Below, in pieces: positions 8,781 through 17,258 of a stretch of 48,901 nt of DNA (positions are counted from its first letter, which is position 1; each line of letters begins with the position of its first letter). A program made the position numbers and the translations under genes. The notes below the pieces were generated by a model that saw only the letters and a program-made list of their open reading frames with translations, did no database searches and had not been told where the DNA came from. This DNA comes from Alloprevotella tannerae (GTDB lineage Bacteria; Bacteroidota; Bacteroidia; Bacteroidales; Bacteroidaceae): positions 1-48,901 of the forward strand of contig JABZGR010000015.1 of the NCBI GenBank assembly GCA_015259125.1, in the 5' to 3' direction.

Positions 8781-8940
8781 TGCGCGCTATACCGCTTTAC
8801 GTGTCGCATTTTCTGGCTTGACGACCCTTTTCGGCGATAGCGTTTGCAGCCCTTCCCGATTTATTCCCTTTTCTCGCACGCATCGTCGTCAAATTGCCCT
8901 TGTCGAGCGTCTGCGACTTGTTTTCCCATCCCCAAAGCCC

Positions 8941-8994
8941 ATTGTGAGGCGACGAATAAGCTTTTGCGTGATTGATAAGTGACCGCCTCACAAT
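8941..8994. repeat. 11-bp perfect inverted repeat
   Basis: ATTGTGAGGCG at 8941-8951 is mirrored by CGCCTCACAAT at 8984-8994 around a 32-nt loop. No T-run follows, so this is not an obvious terminator. Confidence 0.55.
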
Positions 8995-9141
8995 CTTTGC
9001 GCCCATATTGTTGTGCAAAAATTAAGTCATTGAAAAACAATTGTTTCAATCCTTTTCTATACAGTCCTATTTTTTATTTTTCAATGTGTATTTTGCCGTC
9101 TCTTTGCATCCACAATTTGGCGATGAAGTATGGTTGATTAT

Positions 9142-9480
9142 GTTTTTTATCACGACAACAAAGGTTTGCGCTCGTGATAAAAAGTACTTGCGCTCACGAT
9201 AAAAAAGGTGTACGCTCGTGAGCGTAAAGGTTCGGCGCGTACTTTTGTCGGTTTGAATTTGTTTGTCGTACGATGAAAAACCAAAACGTATCGCACTAAA
9301 AGGTTGCTTTCAGCATTCGCTTTTGTTTCCTGCTCCGCCCCGCCTCAACTTGCGTCTGTTTTTGAAAGACCAACCCTAAGGGGTTGCCAATACGGCGGTA
9401 CGTTAGGCAGGGTTAAGCCGCTTCGCATCTTAACCCTGCCCTGCCAAGAGACTAACCCCGTTGGGGTTATTTGTGGCGGT
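9142..9480 (+). repeat. Long dispersed repeat, copy 1
   Basis: About 340 bp. It starts with small palindromic words (TTTTTTATCACGA, GCGCTCGTGATAAAAAGTAC, GCTCGTGAGCGTA), continues through GTCGTACGATGAAAAACCAA and ACTAAAAGGTTGCTTTCAGC, and ends with one copy of the 114-bp hairpin element. The reverse complement of 25543-25875 matches it almost base for base over the full length. Confidence 0.92.
9359..9472 (+). repeat. 114-bp three-hairpin element, copy A
   Basis: Starts TTTTTGAAAGACCAACCC and ends GGGGTTATTT. It contains three potential hairpins: AACCCTAAGGGGTT, a 10-bp stem CAGGGTTAAG (9408-9417) with CTTAACCCTG (9429-9438), and AACCCCGTTGGGGTT. The layout resembles REP/BIME or MITE-like elements. 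No protein is encoded. Confidence 0.88.
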
Positions 9481-9756
9481 GCGGTTGCGGAGATAAGTTG
9501 GTGGGGTTTGTGTTTGGGCGCGAGTAGATGCGATATTAGGTTAAGGTGAGGTTGTTTGTGGATGAGGTTTTCGGAAAATGGGTTGGTGGGGTTTGTGTTT
9601 AAGTTGCAAGTGAAGAGCATGTTGGTTTCAATAGATCGTTTGCAGAGAGGCTGCGTGAAAAAATTGATTGGAATGAACCATAGGTCAAGTTGTGGCGAGT
9701 CTATTTTGAAAAGGATTGCGCACGAGACCTGACATTGATTCGATAAAAAGCGACAA

Positions 9757-9864
9757 CAACCCCTTAGGGTTGGTCTTTTGGTAGGCCAGGGTTAAGGCAC
9801 ATCGTGTTTTAACCCTGGATAAACGGATGGAAGTGAGTGCAACCCCATTAGGGGTTGGTCTTTC
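9757..9864. repeat. Rearranged copy of the 114-bp element
   Basis: Contains AACCCCTTAGGGTTGGTCTT, a central CCAGGGTTAAG...TTTTAACCCTGG stem, and AACCCCATTAGGGGTTGGTC. The end hairpins are arranged differently from the intact copies. Confidence 0.7.
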
Positions 9865-9974
9865 ACTGTGGCAGGGTTGAGGAGCGAAGCGGCAACCTAG
9901 CCACTAACGACGTGAGTCGTTGCTCGTGCGAGTTATAATTAGGTTTGTTTGCGTTGCATGTCAATCATTGGATA

Positions 9975-10087
9975 TTTTTGAAAGACCAACCCTAAGAGGT
10001 TGCCAATGCGGTGGTGCGTTAGACAGGGTTAAAGCGTTGCCGCTTTAGCCCTGCCCTGCCAAAAGACTAACCCTGATGGGGTTATTT
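9975..10087 (+). repeat. 114-bp three-hairpin element, copy C
   Basis: Same order of parts as copy A, with a compensated central stem (CAGGGTTAAAGCG facing CGCTTTAGCCCTG). Changes on one side of the stem are mostly matched on the other, which suggests the fold matters. Confidence 0.85.
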
Positions 10088-10185
10088 GCGGTGGGAAGCG
10101 TAGAAAGTTCGGTTTGCGTGGAATGTGAGGCGAATGTGGCGGGTTTAGTTGCGGCGGGAAGTTCGTGCAAATCTATCTACGTCCA

Positions 10186-10300
10186 TTTTTGAAAGACCAA
10201 CCCTAAGGGGTTACTCAAATGTGATGCTTCTTAGACAGGGTTAAGCCACTTCGCATCTTAACCCTGCCCTGCCAAGAGACTAACCCCGATGGGGTTATTT
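10186..10300 (+). repeat. 114-bp three-hairpin element, copy D
   Basis: Same element; the central stem CAGGGTTAAG (10236-10245) with CTTAACCCTG (10257-10266) is intact, and so are the two end hairpins. Confidence 0.87.
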
Positions 10301-10836
10301 TTGGCGGAAGGCGTTGAAAGTTCGCCTTGCGTGGCGTGTGGAACGAATGTTATAAGCTCATTTGAGGTGGGAAGCATTGAAACTTCAATGTGAATAGGAA
10401 GTAGGGCAAATATGGTGCGATTATTTGTGAGGGGAAGTGTGAAAATCTCCATTTTGGGGAATGAGGTTTGCGGTTTAGATGGTATTATTTTCGAATATTA
10501 AGCGATCTATGTCCTTCGTCATTTCATAAAAATCATAAGGCTTGCTGTGCGGGTTGGTAGGTGCTCGGCCTGTTTCTTTTTCTCCTCTGAAATAAGGGGG
10601 CGCGCATGGGGGAAAAATTGATAATAGCGTCCTGCAAACCCCGATATCTGAATGCGAAAATTTTTTATAGATTTTTTTATTTCACACATTCTCGCGCTGA
10701 CTCCTTCCCTTTGCTTGCTAATTGTCAATTGTTTATGCTCGATTGCAGACCTGGCTTTGCACATAAGTGGCGAAAGTGTAATGTAGACTATACAAAAAAT
10801 TAACACACTTGCATACGTCTCCTTCGAAATTCTTGC

Positions 10837-10844
10837 TAATTTTG
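10837..10844 (+). promoter_or_regulatory. Candidate -7 box for the membrane sulfatase gene
   Basis: TAATTTTG fits TAnnTTTG; the ATG lies 19 nt further on, giving a very short leader. The -33 element is not clear. Confidence 0.45.
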
Positions 10845-10863
10845 CCTCCCGAAAGACACATTA

Positions 10864-12819
10864 ATGAAGAAGCACCTGACCTTGTTAACCTACTTAGCGA
10901 CAGCCCACCTCGGTGGGCTTGTCTGCTTAATGGTTTTTCGGCTTTGCTTTTTCTTTTCCTTGCATTCTGCCTTGGCCGCTGAGGCGACGTCGGCTTGGCC
11001 CGCTTTCTTGCGCGGCCTGTGGCTGGACAATGTGATAGGGTCTTACATCCTGCTCTTGCCTTTATTGGTCGTGTTGGTTGCCCAACTTTGTGGGCGTGGC
11101 GGTAAAGGTCTGCTGCGCTTCCTGAATATCTGGATGGGTGGCTTCTACGCTTTGGCTTTCGCGGCTGCTGCGGCCAACATTCCTTTTTACAATTACTTTA
11201 ATCAACCCCTCAATTCCACGATTTGGCAGTGGGCCGCTTATCCTTCGCAGACGGTAGGTATGCTTTTCGGAGAGGCCACTTGGTGGAAATATATTGCTTT
11301 GTGGGCCGGCGTGACCGCGGTTTACGCCTATGGGCTCTTCCGATGGCGACGGTATTTCCGGCATCGCCTACCTGCGTTGCCAAAAAATTGGCGGGAGCGA
11401 GGCGTTAGTTTGGCCCTTTGGCTGCCGGTTGCCGGACTTTGCGTGCTGGGTGCGCGAGGTCGTTTGGGGTATAACCCGATTAAGATTAGTGCAGCCTATT
11501 ACTGCGATAATGCAGATCTGAACAACTTAGGGCTGAATGCGGCGTTTAATCTGCTTAACAGTACGCTCGACGATGCGCGCAAAGAGAATCGGCCCTTACA
11601 ATTGATGGATGAAAACGCCGCGCTCGTCTTTGTGCGCCAAAATTTGGGTCGCAGTGGGTTGCCCGGTATCTCTCCGCTGGCGCATATCGTGCGCCCTGAG
11701 GGAGAACCTCGCTATGATAACGTCGTAGTCCTCTTTATGGAGTCGATGAGTACGAAGTTTATGGGCACATTTGGCAACCCCTCGCATCTTACACCAACCC
11801 TTGACAGCCTCTTTGCCCAAGGTTTTAGTTTTGAAAATTGCTATTCGGCCGGTAATCATACGAACCAAGGCGTCTATGCTACGCTCTACGGCTTTCCCGC
11901 CCAACTCAAACGCAACATGATGCGCGGCTCCGTCGTGCCTCGCTACGCCGGACTGCCCACCGTATTGCGCGAAAATGGCTACCAAACGCTGTTCTTTATT
12001 CCCCACGAGGGACAGTATGATAATATGAACGCCTTCTTGCGGACCAATGGCTTTGCCGAAGTTTATGCGCAAGAAGACTATCCGCGCGATAAGGTTGTCA
12101 ATCATTTTGGCGTTTCAGATGATTATCTCTTTTCTTATGCGCTACCCATCATCAATCAGCGTGCACGCAGCGGAAAGCCTTTCTTTGCGACGATTTTGAC
12201 CGTTTCGAATCATCCGCCTTACATCATTCCGCCCGATTTTCACCCCAAAAGTAAGCAGATAGAAGACCAAATCGTAGAATATGCCGATTGGAGCATCGGC
12301 AAGTTTATGGCCGAGGCTCGCAAGCAACCTTGGTTTGCGCATACGCTGTTTGTCTTTGTCGGCGATCACGGCAAACGCATCGAGCATCTGCCTACTGACG
12401 GCCTGATTCTGCCGGAAAGTTGCAACCACGTGCCCCTTATTATATATGGTGCGGGATTGCCGCGCGAGCAACGCAAAGATTTTGCGGGGCAAGTGGACAT
12501 TGCGCCGACCATTTTGGGCCTGCTACGCCTGCCTTACGTGCAAAACAATTTTGGGGTGGACTTGACGACGCGCCGCCGCGAAGCTATTTTCTATTCGGCC
12601 GATAATGTGGTGGCCGCACGTAATGCTGAGTATTTGTATCTTTACAGTCCGGACGCTGAACGGGCGTATACTTACGCCGTAGATCAAGGAAAGTATCGCC
12701 CGATTGCGGAGAACGAGGCTACGCGCAAACTGCGTATGCTTGTCTTTGCCAACTTGCAGACGGCAGCTAAACTCGTGCGCGAAAAGCAGACGATTGATCG
12801 GAAAGCGGCGCGGCATTAA
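10864..12819 (+). CDS. Membrane sulfatase / LTA synthase-like phosphoglycerol transferase
   Basis: 651-residue inner-membrane enzyme. About five transmembrane helices fill the first 200 residues; an extracytoplasmic sulfatase/alkaline-phosphatase-fold domain follows from about 275. Visible active-site parts are the metal-binding Glu in VVVLFMESMSTKFMG (near 291), the probable nucleophile Thr in NHTNQGVYATLYGFP (near 333), and metal ligands in VFVGDHGKRIEHLP (near 498). In Gram-negatives such proteins move phosphoglycerol or phosphoethanolamine onto envelope glycans or lipids; Bacteroidetes do not make lipoteichoic acid, so the acceptor here is unknown. It stands alone between a repeat block and the thioredoxin operon. 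Confidence 0.87.
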   Translation: MKKHLTLLTYLATAHLGGLVCLMVFRLCFFFSLHSALAAEATSAWPAFLRGLWLDNVIGSYILLLPLLVVLVAQLCGRGGKGLLRFLNIWMGGFYALAFAAAAANIPFYNYFNQPLNSTIWQWAAYPSQTVGMLFGEATWWKYIALWAGVTAVYAYGLFRWRRYFRHRLPALPKNWRERGVSLALWLPVAGLCVLGARGRLGYNPIKISAAYYCDNADLNNLGLNAAFNLLNSTLDDARKENRPLQLMDENAALVFVRQNLGRSGLPGISPLAHIVRPEGEPRYDNVVVLFMESMSTKFMGTFGNPSHLTPTLDSLFAQGFSFENCYSAGNHTNQGVYATLYGFPAQLKRNMMRGSVVPRYAGLPTVLRENGYQTLFFIPHEGQYDNMNAFLRTNGFAEVYAQEDYPRDKVVNHFGVSDDYLFSYALPIINQRARSGKPFFATILTVSNHPPYIIPPDFHPKSKQIEDQIVEYADWSIGKFMAEARKQPWFAHTLFVFVGDHGKRIEHLPTDGLILPESCNHVPLIIYGAGLPREQRKDFAGQVDIAPTILGLLRLPYVQNNFGVDLTTRRREAIFYSADNVVAARNAEYLYLYSPDAERAYTYAVDQGKYRPIAENEATRKLRMLVFANLQTAAKLVREKQTIDRKAARH

Positions 12820-12965
12820 GGTGGCAACTGCGTGCTTCCTCAGATCTGCTTCGACTGACTTTCGCTTTCTCAATCACAGCTTGATGCTTTTATAGATACA
12901 TTGCGCTGCAGCGCCGCCCATACTGTGTAGAACTACGATAAATGAATAAAAAAAGAGAATAAAAG

Positions 12966-12995
12966 GTTGTTGTTTCCGACTAAATATATACTTTT
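12966..12995 (+). promoter_or_regulatory. Promoter of the thioredoxin-barrel-Omp28 operon
   Basis: TTG at 12966-12968, a 19-bp spacer, and TACTTTTG at 12988-12995 match the Bacteroidetes consensus. Leader of about 27 nt to the ATG at 13028. Confidence 0.6.
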
Positions 12996-13027
12996 GCCGT
13001 CGTAACCAAAGAAATAAAAATTGAGCT

Positions 13028-13519
13028 ATGAAAAGATTCTTATTAGCCGCTCTCTTGTTCGCAGGCTTTGCTTGCGCAAGCTTCGCACAACTTCCTGCCA
13101 TTCAGTTGAAAGACATTAATGGCAAAGCAATCCGCACGGATACGCTTTCAAATGGAGGAAAACCTATCGTTATCAGCTTTTTCGCAACTTGGTGCAAACC
13201 TTGCAACCGCGAATTGAAGGCCATCCAAGAAGTATATGCGGACTGGCAACAAGAGACCGGTGTACGCATTATTGCGATTTCAATTGATGAGGGTCAGAAT
13301 ATTCAGAAAGTGAAGCCGCTCGTAGATGGTTATGGGTGGGAATATCAGATCTTGCTGGATCCTAACTCAGACTTCCGCCGCGCAATGGGCGTGAATCTCA
13401 TTCCGCACTCTTTCATTATCGATGGCAATGGCAAAGTAGCTTACAGCCACAGTGGATATACGGAGGGCGCAGAGGCAGAACTCTATGAGAAAGTCAAAGA
13501 AATAGCCGGCGTAAAATAA
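13028..13519 (+). CDS. Periplasmic thioredoxin, TlpA/ResA-like
   Basis: 163-residue exported thioredoxin-fold protein. A signal peptide ends near ASFAQ (about residue 21). The redox motif WCKPC has Cys56 and Cys59; FFATWCKPC, IIAISIDE and the cis-proline loop GVNLIPHSFIIDGNGKV are typical of TlpA/ResA proteins, which reduce or exchange disulfides in the periplasm. It is the first gene of a set with a large outer-membrane barrel, an Omp28 lipoprotein that also has CxxC, and a type IX cargo. The likely electron source is DsbD (30.6 kb in this window); that pairing is inference. Confidence 0.9.
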   Translation: MKRFLLAALLFAGFACASFAQLPAIQLKDINGKAIRTDTLSNGGKPIVISFFATWCKPCNRELKAIQEVYADWQQETGVRIIAISIDEGQNIQKVKPLVDGYGWEYQILLDPNSDFRRAMGVNLIPHSFIIDGNGKVAYSHSGYTEGAEAELYEKVKEIAGVK

Positions 13520-13528
13520 CTTTAATGA

Positions 13529-13574
13529 GCACTTGTCGCAGGGTGATAACGCTGTGACAAGTGCCTTGTTGTTT
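13529..13574 (+). terminator. Intercistronic hairpin after the thioredoxin gene
   Basis: GCACTTGTC (13529-13537) pairs perfectly with GACAAGTGC (13556-13564); CAG/CTG pairs lie further in, and CTTGTTGTTT follows. It sits in the 58-nt gap before the barrel gene, so it could end part of the transcripts and make thioredoxin mRNA more abundant than the rest. Confidence 0.55.
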
Positions 13575-13577
13575 ATT

Positions 13578-15314
13578 ATGAATAGATTTTACATAAGCCT
13601 ATTGGCATTGGCTACTGCACTTCCTGCTTTGGCGCAGGAAAATGGCGATGAGGGCCGTAAGTTGAAACTCGTCGGTAGCGTGCAGAGCGATATTCTGATT
13701 CCGCAAGAGGATAAAAAAATTGGTACGGGCTCTTATAAAGAGTGGGCGCGTACTAATACTTTCGCCGAAATTCACTTAATGAGTAAGTATGTAGAAGCCG
13801 GCACGCGTTTTGAGTTTACAAAGTATCCGCTGCCGGGCTTTGAGAAAGATTACGGTGGTTGGGGTATTCCTTACTTCTACGTAAAAGGCCATTATAAATG
13901 GGCTGAGTTGACGCTTGGCGATACTTACGATCAGTTTGGTTCGGGCTTTATCTTCCGTACTTACGAAGAGCGTAGCCTCGGCATCGACAATTCGCTGCGC
14001 GGCGCGCGCCTTGTATTGCGCCCCGTCAAAGGCGTTACGCTAAAAGCCCTCACGGGTAAGCAGCGCCGCTATTGGAATCACAACAAGAGTTGGATTACCG
14101 GCGCCGATGTAGAGTTGAATTTAGACCAATGGATAAAGCCGTTGCGCGAGCACGATACATATCTTACGCTCGGCTTGTCGGCTGTGACGAAACACGAAGG
14201 CGACGAGGACATTCTTGCGCTCCGCCCCACGGGCCAAAAGGATGCGTTTGGCAATGATATAATGGGAAACTACAAGCTTAACCTGCCGAAAAACGTAGGC
14301 GGCTTCGACGTGCGCGCCAACTTGCAGAAGGGCGGCTTCAATGTGTTGGCCGAATACGCGCAGAAGAGCCAAGATCCCAGTTTCGACAATGGCTATATTT
14401 ATCGTCAAGGTCGCGCGGCGATGCTGTCGGCTTCTTATTCGATGAAAGGCCTCAGCGCTTTGTTGCAAATCAAACGCAGCGAAGATATGAGTTGGCGCAG
14501 TCGTCGCACGATGACGGGTACGTCTTCATTCATCAATCACCTGCCCGCGTTCTCTATGCAGCAAACTTACGCGCTTGCGGCGCTCTATCCGTATGCTACG
14601 CAAAACGTACCGGGCGAGTGGGCTTTCCAAGGCGAATTTGGTTACCAGTTTAAGCGCCATACGGCGCTTGGCGGTAAATACGGTATGCACGTAAAGGTAA
14701 ATGCTTCCCACATCCGCGGTATTGAGACGCAGCCGCTCGTTGATGCAGCGGGCAAACCCATCACCGAGCTCAAGGGAACGGACGGCTATACCTCAAAATT
14801 CTTTGGTATGGGTAAGCAAACCTATTTCCAAGACATCAATGTGCAGATTGAGAAGAAGCTTTCAAAGAAGTTTAAGTTGAACTTGATGTACTTAAACCAA
14901 CGCTACAACAAGACCGTTGTAGAAGGCGAGGGTGGCACCATAAAATCCAACGTCTTTATCGCAGAAGGCAAGTACCAATTCAATCGTAAGTTTACCTTGC
15001 GTGGAGAAGCGCAATACCTCCATACGAAACAGGATCAAAAAGATTGGGTTTTCGGCTTGTTAGAGCTTTCTTTCATGCCCAACTGGATGTTTACAATTTC
15101 CGACCAATACAATGCGCACGTTCCTGATGCCTCAAATCCCGGACATGAGAACGCCGTACATTTCTATATGGCCTCCGTTTGCTACACGAACGGCCCACAC
15201 CGTTTGCAAGTGAGCTATGGTAAGACCCGCGCAGGCTTCAATTGTTCCGGCGGTGTCTGCCGTTGGGTTCCCGCGCAAAAGGGTGTGCAGATTTCCTACA
15301 ACTTTGGTTTTTAA
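13578..15314 (+). CDS. Large outer-membrane beta-barrel protein, DUF6029-like
   Basis: 578 residues from the ATG at 13578, which opens a clean signal peptide (MNRFYISLLALATALPALAQ); the frame is open from 13533 but that extension has no signal. The mature protein is rich in alternating aromatic/polar beta strands (ELTLGDTYDQFGSGF, LYPYATQNVPGEWAFQGEF, FTLRGEAQYLHTKQDQKDW) and ends in a strand with terminal Phe (ISYNFGF), as expected for a BAM-inserted barrel. It resembles the Bacteroidetes family annotated DUF6029; no function is established. It lies 3 nt before the Omp28 lipoprotein, implying a shared envelope role. A porin-like or porphyrin/metal-related role cannot be excluded. Confidence 0.75.
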   Translation: MNRFYISLLALATALPALAQENGDEGRKLKLVGSVQSDILIPQEDKKIGTGSYKEWARTNTFAEIHLMSKYVEAGTRFEFTKYPLPGFEKDYGGWGIPYFYVKGHYKWAELTLGDTYDQFGSGFIFRTYEERSLGIDNSLRGARLVLRPVKGVTLKALTGKQRRYWNHNKSWITGADVELNLDQWIKPLREHDTYLTLGLSAVTKHEGDEDILALRPTGQKDAFGNDIMGNYKLNLPKNVGGFDVRANLQKGGFNVLAEYAQKSQDPSFDNGYIYRQGRAAMLSASYSMKGLSALLQIKRSEDMSWRSRRTMTGTSSFINHLPAFSMQQTYALAALYPYATQNVPGEWAFQGEFGYQFKRHTALGGKYGMHVKVNASHIRGIETQPLVDAAGKPITELKGTDGYTSKFFGMGKQTYFQDINVQIEKKLSKKFKLNLMYLNQRYNKTVVEGEGGTIKSNVFIAEGKYQFNRKFTLRGEAQYLHTKQDQKDWVFGLLELSFMPNWMFTISDQYNAHVPDASNPGHENAVHFYMASVCYTNGPHRLQVSYGKTRAGFNCSGGVCRWVPAQKGVQISYNFGF

Positions 15315-15317
15315 GAT

Positions 15318-16103
15318 ATGAAGATAAAGAATTTTTTGCTCCTGAGTTTGGCAGCCGTTGCCTTTGCAGCGTGCGACAATATTAGTGAGTCTGAGCGCTA
15401 CGGTAAAGATCCCGTTGATGTGCAAAAGGCTAAGAACGTCTTGATCGAAGATTTTACCGGCCAGAAATGTATTAACTGTCCGAAAGCTACAGATGTTATC
15501 CACGAGTTGCAAGGCCTTTACGGCGAAGATCACGTTATCGCCGTTGCCATTCATGGTGGCGCCTTGTCGCTCCCCGAAACGAATCCGAAGGGTTTGGCTA
15601 CGGAGCAAGGCAAAGCCTATCACGAACATTGGAACGTGACGACGTGGCCGAAAGGAAAGATTGATCGCGGCGAGAACTTGGAGTTCACTTCTTGGAGTGC
15701 CGAAGTCGTGAAGCGCTTACAGATGAAGCCGATCGTAGATTTGGATTTGTCCGGCACGACTTACGATGCAACATCGCGCAAGTTAAACGTTGCCGTGAAG
15801 ATGACCGGCAATGAAGCCGTCGAAGGCAAGTTGCAAATCTGGCTCATCGAAGATAATATCGTCTTGCCTCAACAGATGCCCGACGGAAGTCTGAATAAGA
15901 ACTACGTGCACAACCACGTATTCCGCGCCAGCGTCAACGACCCTTACGGAACGCCTGTTATGGTGGCTAAGGCAGCCAGCGAAACGAAGCAGTTCGACTA
16001 CACTTTGGCTGAGAAATACAAGCCGGAGAATATGAGTGTCGTAGCTTTCGTTTACAACGATGCCGGTGGCGTTCTGCAAGTCATCAAAAAGAAAATCCAA
16101 TAA
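15318..16103 (+). CDS. Omp28-related lipoprotein with CxxC
   Basis: 261-residue Omp28-type lipoprotein. The signal MKIKNFLLLSLAAVAFAAC sets the lipid cysteine at residue 19. A thioredoxin-like half follows with VLIEDFTGQKCINCPKAT (Cys51 and Cys54) and VIAVAIHGG; the second half is an immunoglobulin-like beta domain (VDLDLSGTTYD, LNVAVKMTGN, YVHNHVFRAS). Omp28 of Porphyromonas was described as an outer-membrane protein; the CxxC suggests a disulfide or redox role on the periplasmic or surface side. It starts 3 nt after the barrel stop and is followed after 16 nt by a type IX cargo gene. Confidence 0.85.
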   Translation: MKIKNFLLLSLAAVAFAACDNISESERYGKDPVDVQKAKNVLIEDFTGQKCINCPKATDVIHELQGLYGEDHVIAVAIHGGALSLPETNPKGLATEQGKAYHEHWNVTTWPKGKIDRGENLEFTSWSAEVVKRLQMKPIVDLDLSGTTYDATSRKLNVAVKMTGNEAVEGKLQIWLIEDNIVLPQQMPDGSLNKNYVHNHVFRASVNDPYGTPVMVAKAASETKQFDYTLAEKYKPENMSVVAFVYNDAGGVLQVIKKKIQ

Positions 16104-16119
16104 TAAATTTGAGTGTAAT

Positions 16120-16788
16120 ATGAAAAAGATTCTATCCATTTTAGCCCTGTTTGCTTGCGGCGTATTCGCAGCACAGGCACAAGTCGACAAGACTTTGCAG
16201 TTCGTAGATAAGGATGGCAAGGTCGTTGAAAACGGCGCAGAGCTGACTTTAACTGAAGTTGAGGCGCCTTGGGGCGATGATCAGATCGTTTTGCCCTTGT
16301 CAGTGAAGAACACGAAGAATGCAAAGGCGGGCGTGCGTCTTATCTTTAATGTAATGCAGATTGATAACGGCGCCATCCAAGTTTGTTTCCCTTCAGAATG
16401 TACTTCTAACAGCGAAGCAAAAGAGTATATTACAAAACCCGGCACGCTGGAAGCCGGCGAAGTGAAGGAGATGGCTACAGAATGGTTGCCTATGGCAAAA
16501 GGCAAGTGCGTTGCGACGTTCCAATTGCAATACTACGAGCCGACAGCGGGGGGCGAGCCGACTTATAAGGACGGCCCGAAAATCAAAGTAACGTTTGATT
16601 ATAACCCGACGAGTGTAACTAACGTCAAGGCAGGCAACGTTCTGATGGACGTATACGACACGGCGGGCAAGATGGTCTTGACCAATGCGAAGAAGAGCGA
16701 TGTAATCGGTCTGACGCGCGGCGTTTATATCTGCAAAACGAAGGTAAACGGCAAGCCCGGTAAGGTTGAAAAGATCTTAGTGCGCTAA
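16120..16788 (+). CDS. Secreted protein with type IX sorting tail
   Basis: 222 residues from the ATG at 16120 (MKKILSILALFACGVFAAQAQ signal); the frame is open from 16060 but that part overlaps the upstream stop. The N-terminal two thirds form an all-beta domain with cysteines in QVCFPSEC and GKCVATF. The last 70 residues look like a type A por secretion tail: VLMDVYDTAGKMVLTNA, then LTRGVYICKTKVNGK, ending in KVEKILVR. Such tails send proteins through the type IX machine encoded at 19-25 kb. Cys in the cargo next to two redox proteins suggests disulfide handling. Last gene of the operon; a terminator follows. Confidence 0.82.
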   Translation: MKKILSILALFACGVFAAQAQVDKTLQFVDKDGKVVENGAELTLTEVEAPWGDDQIVLPLSVKNTKNAKAGVRLIFNVMQIDNGAIQVCFPSECTSNSEAKEYITKPGTLEAGEVKEMATEWLPMAKGKCVATFQLQYYEPTAGGEPTYKDGPKIKVTFDYNPTSVTNVKAGNVLMDVYDTAGKMVLTNAKKSDVIGLTRGVYICKTKVNGKPGKVEKILVR

Positions 16789-16872
16789 ATTGAATCATTC
16801 CGCAGGCGCTTTTTTCAAGTCATATTGGAGAGTGATGTTGAAAAGCGAAGATTTAGGCGGATGATCACTTCA

Positions 16873-16923
16873 TAACGGACGCGAAGCAGCATCTTTGGTG
16901 CTGTCCGCGTCCGTTTCTTTTTT
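16873..16923 (+). terminator. Terminator of the thioredoxin-Omp28-cargo operon
   Basis: AACGGACGCG pairs with CGCGTCCGTT, an inner CAGCA/TGCTG stem continues the hairpin, and a T-run follows. Confidence 0.85.
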
Positions 16924-17240
16924 AGCTGTTCGCCTTATCCGAAGCGCCAATAGCCGTTGGGCCTAAGCAGCGTTGGTCCTGATGAGGCGAAAAGTTGCGA
17001 TGTGGTAAAGCATCGCGCCCTTTTCCTTTCGGCCTTCCCGTTTTCGTCAGCCTTTCGCAGTAGCCGGGCGGCGTATATTCCTTGAGCGCATCGCTTGTTG
17101 CAACATTTCGCGCTGTGCATTTCCCTTTTTCGCGAGAATCTTCCATTTTTTACAAACTCATAGTCGCCGTCGGAACGCTTCTCGCCCCCTGCGCCCCACA
17201 TTTATATAGAGGTGCGCCGAAAAAGTTTGATTAAAGCCTT

Positions 17241-17248
17241 ATTTTTGC
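17241..17248 (+). promoter_or_regulatory. Candidate -7 box of the 17.3 kb gene
   Basis: TATTTTTG fits TAnnTTTG and lies 10 nt before the first ATG. No good -33 element. Confidence 0.4.
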
Positions 17249-17258
17249 ACAAAATAAC

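Larger units (their letters stand above)
8781..10863. other. 2-kb gene-free block of dispersed repeats
   Basis: No convincing gene. The block holds an 11-bp inverted repeat (8941-8994), a 340-bp repeat also found inverted at 25.5-25.9 kb, three good copies and one rearranged copy of a 114-bp hairpin element, and the promoter of the next gene. Open frames inside (for example 9304-9549) are products of the repeats. Confidence 0.75.
16789..17258. other. Intergenic region with terminator
   Basis: 470 bp with the operon terminator and the promoter of the next gene. Open frames on the minus strand (16922-17201) show no recognisable protein. Confidence 0.5.

Noticed and set aside
9304..9549. 81-residue ORF in the repeat block
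   Set aside because: It is made entirely of the dispersed repeat, whose other copies are not open in the same way.
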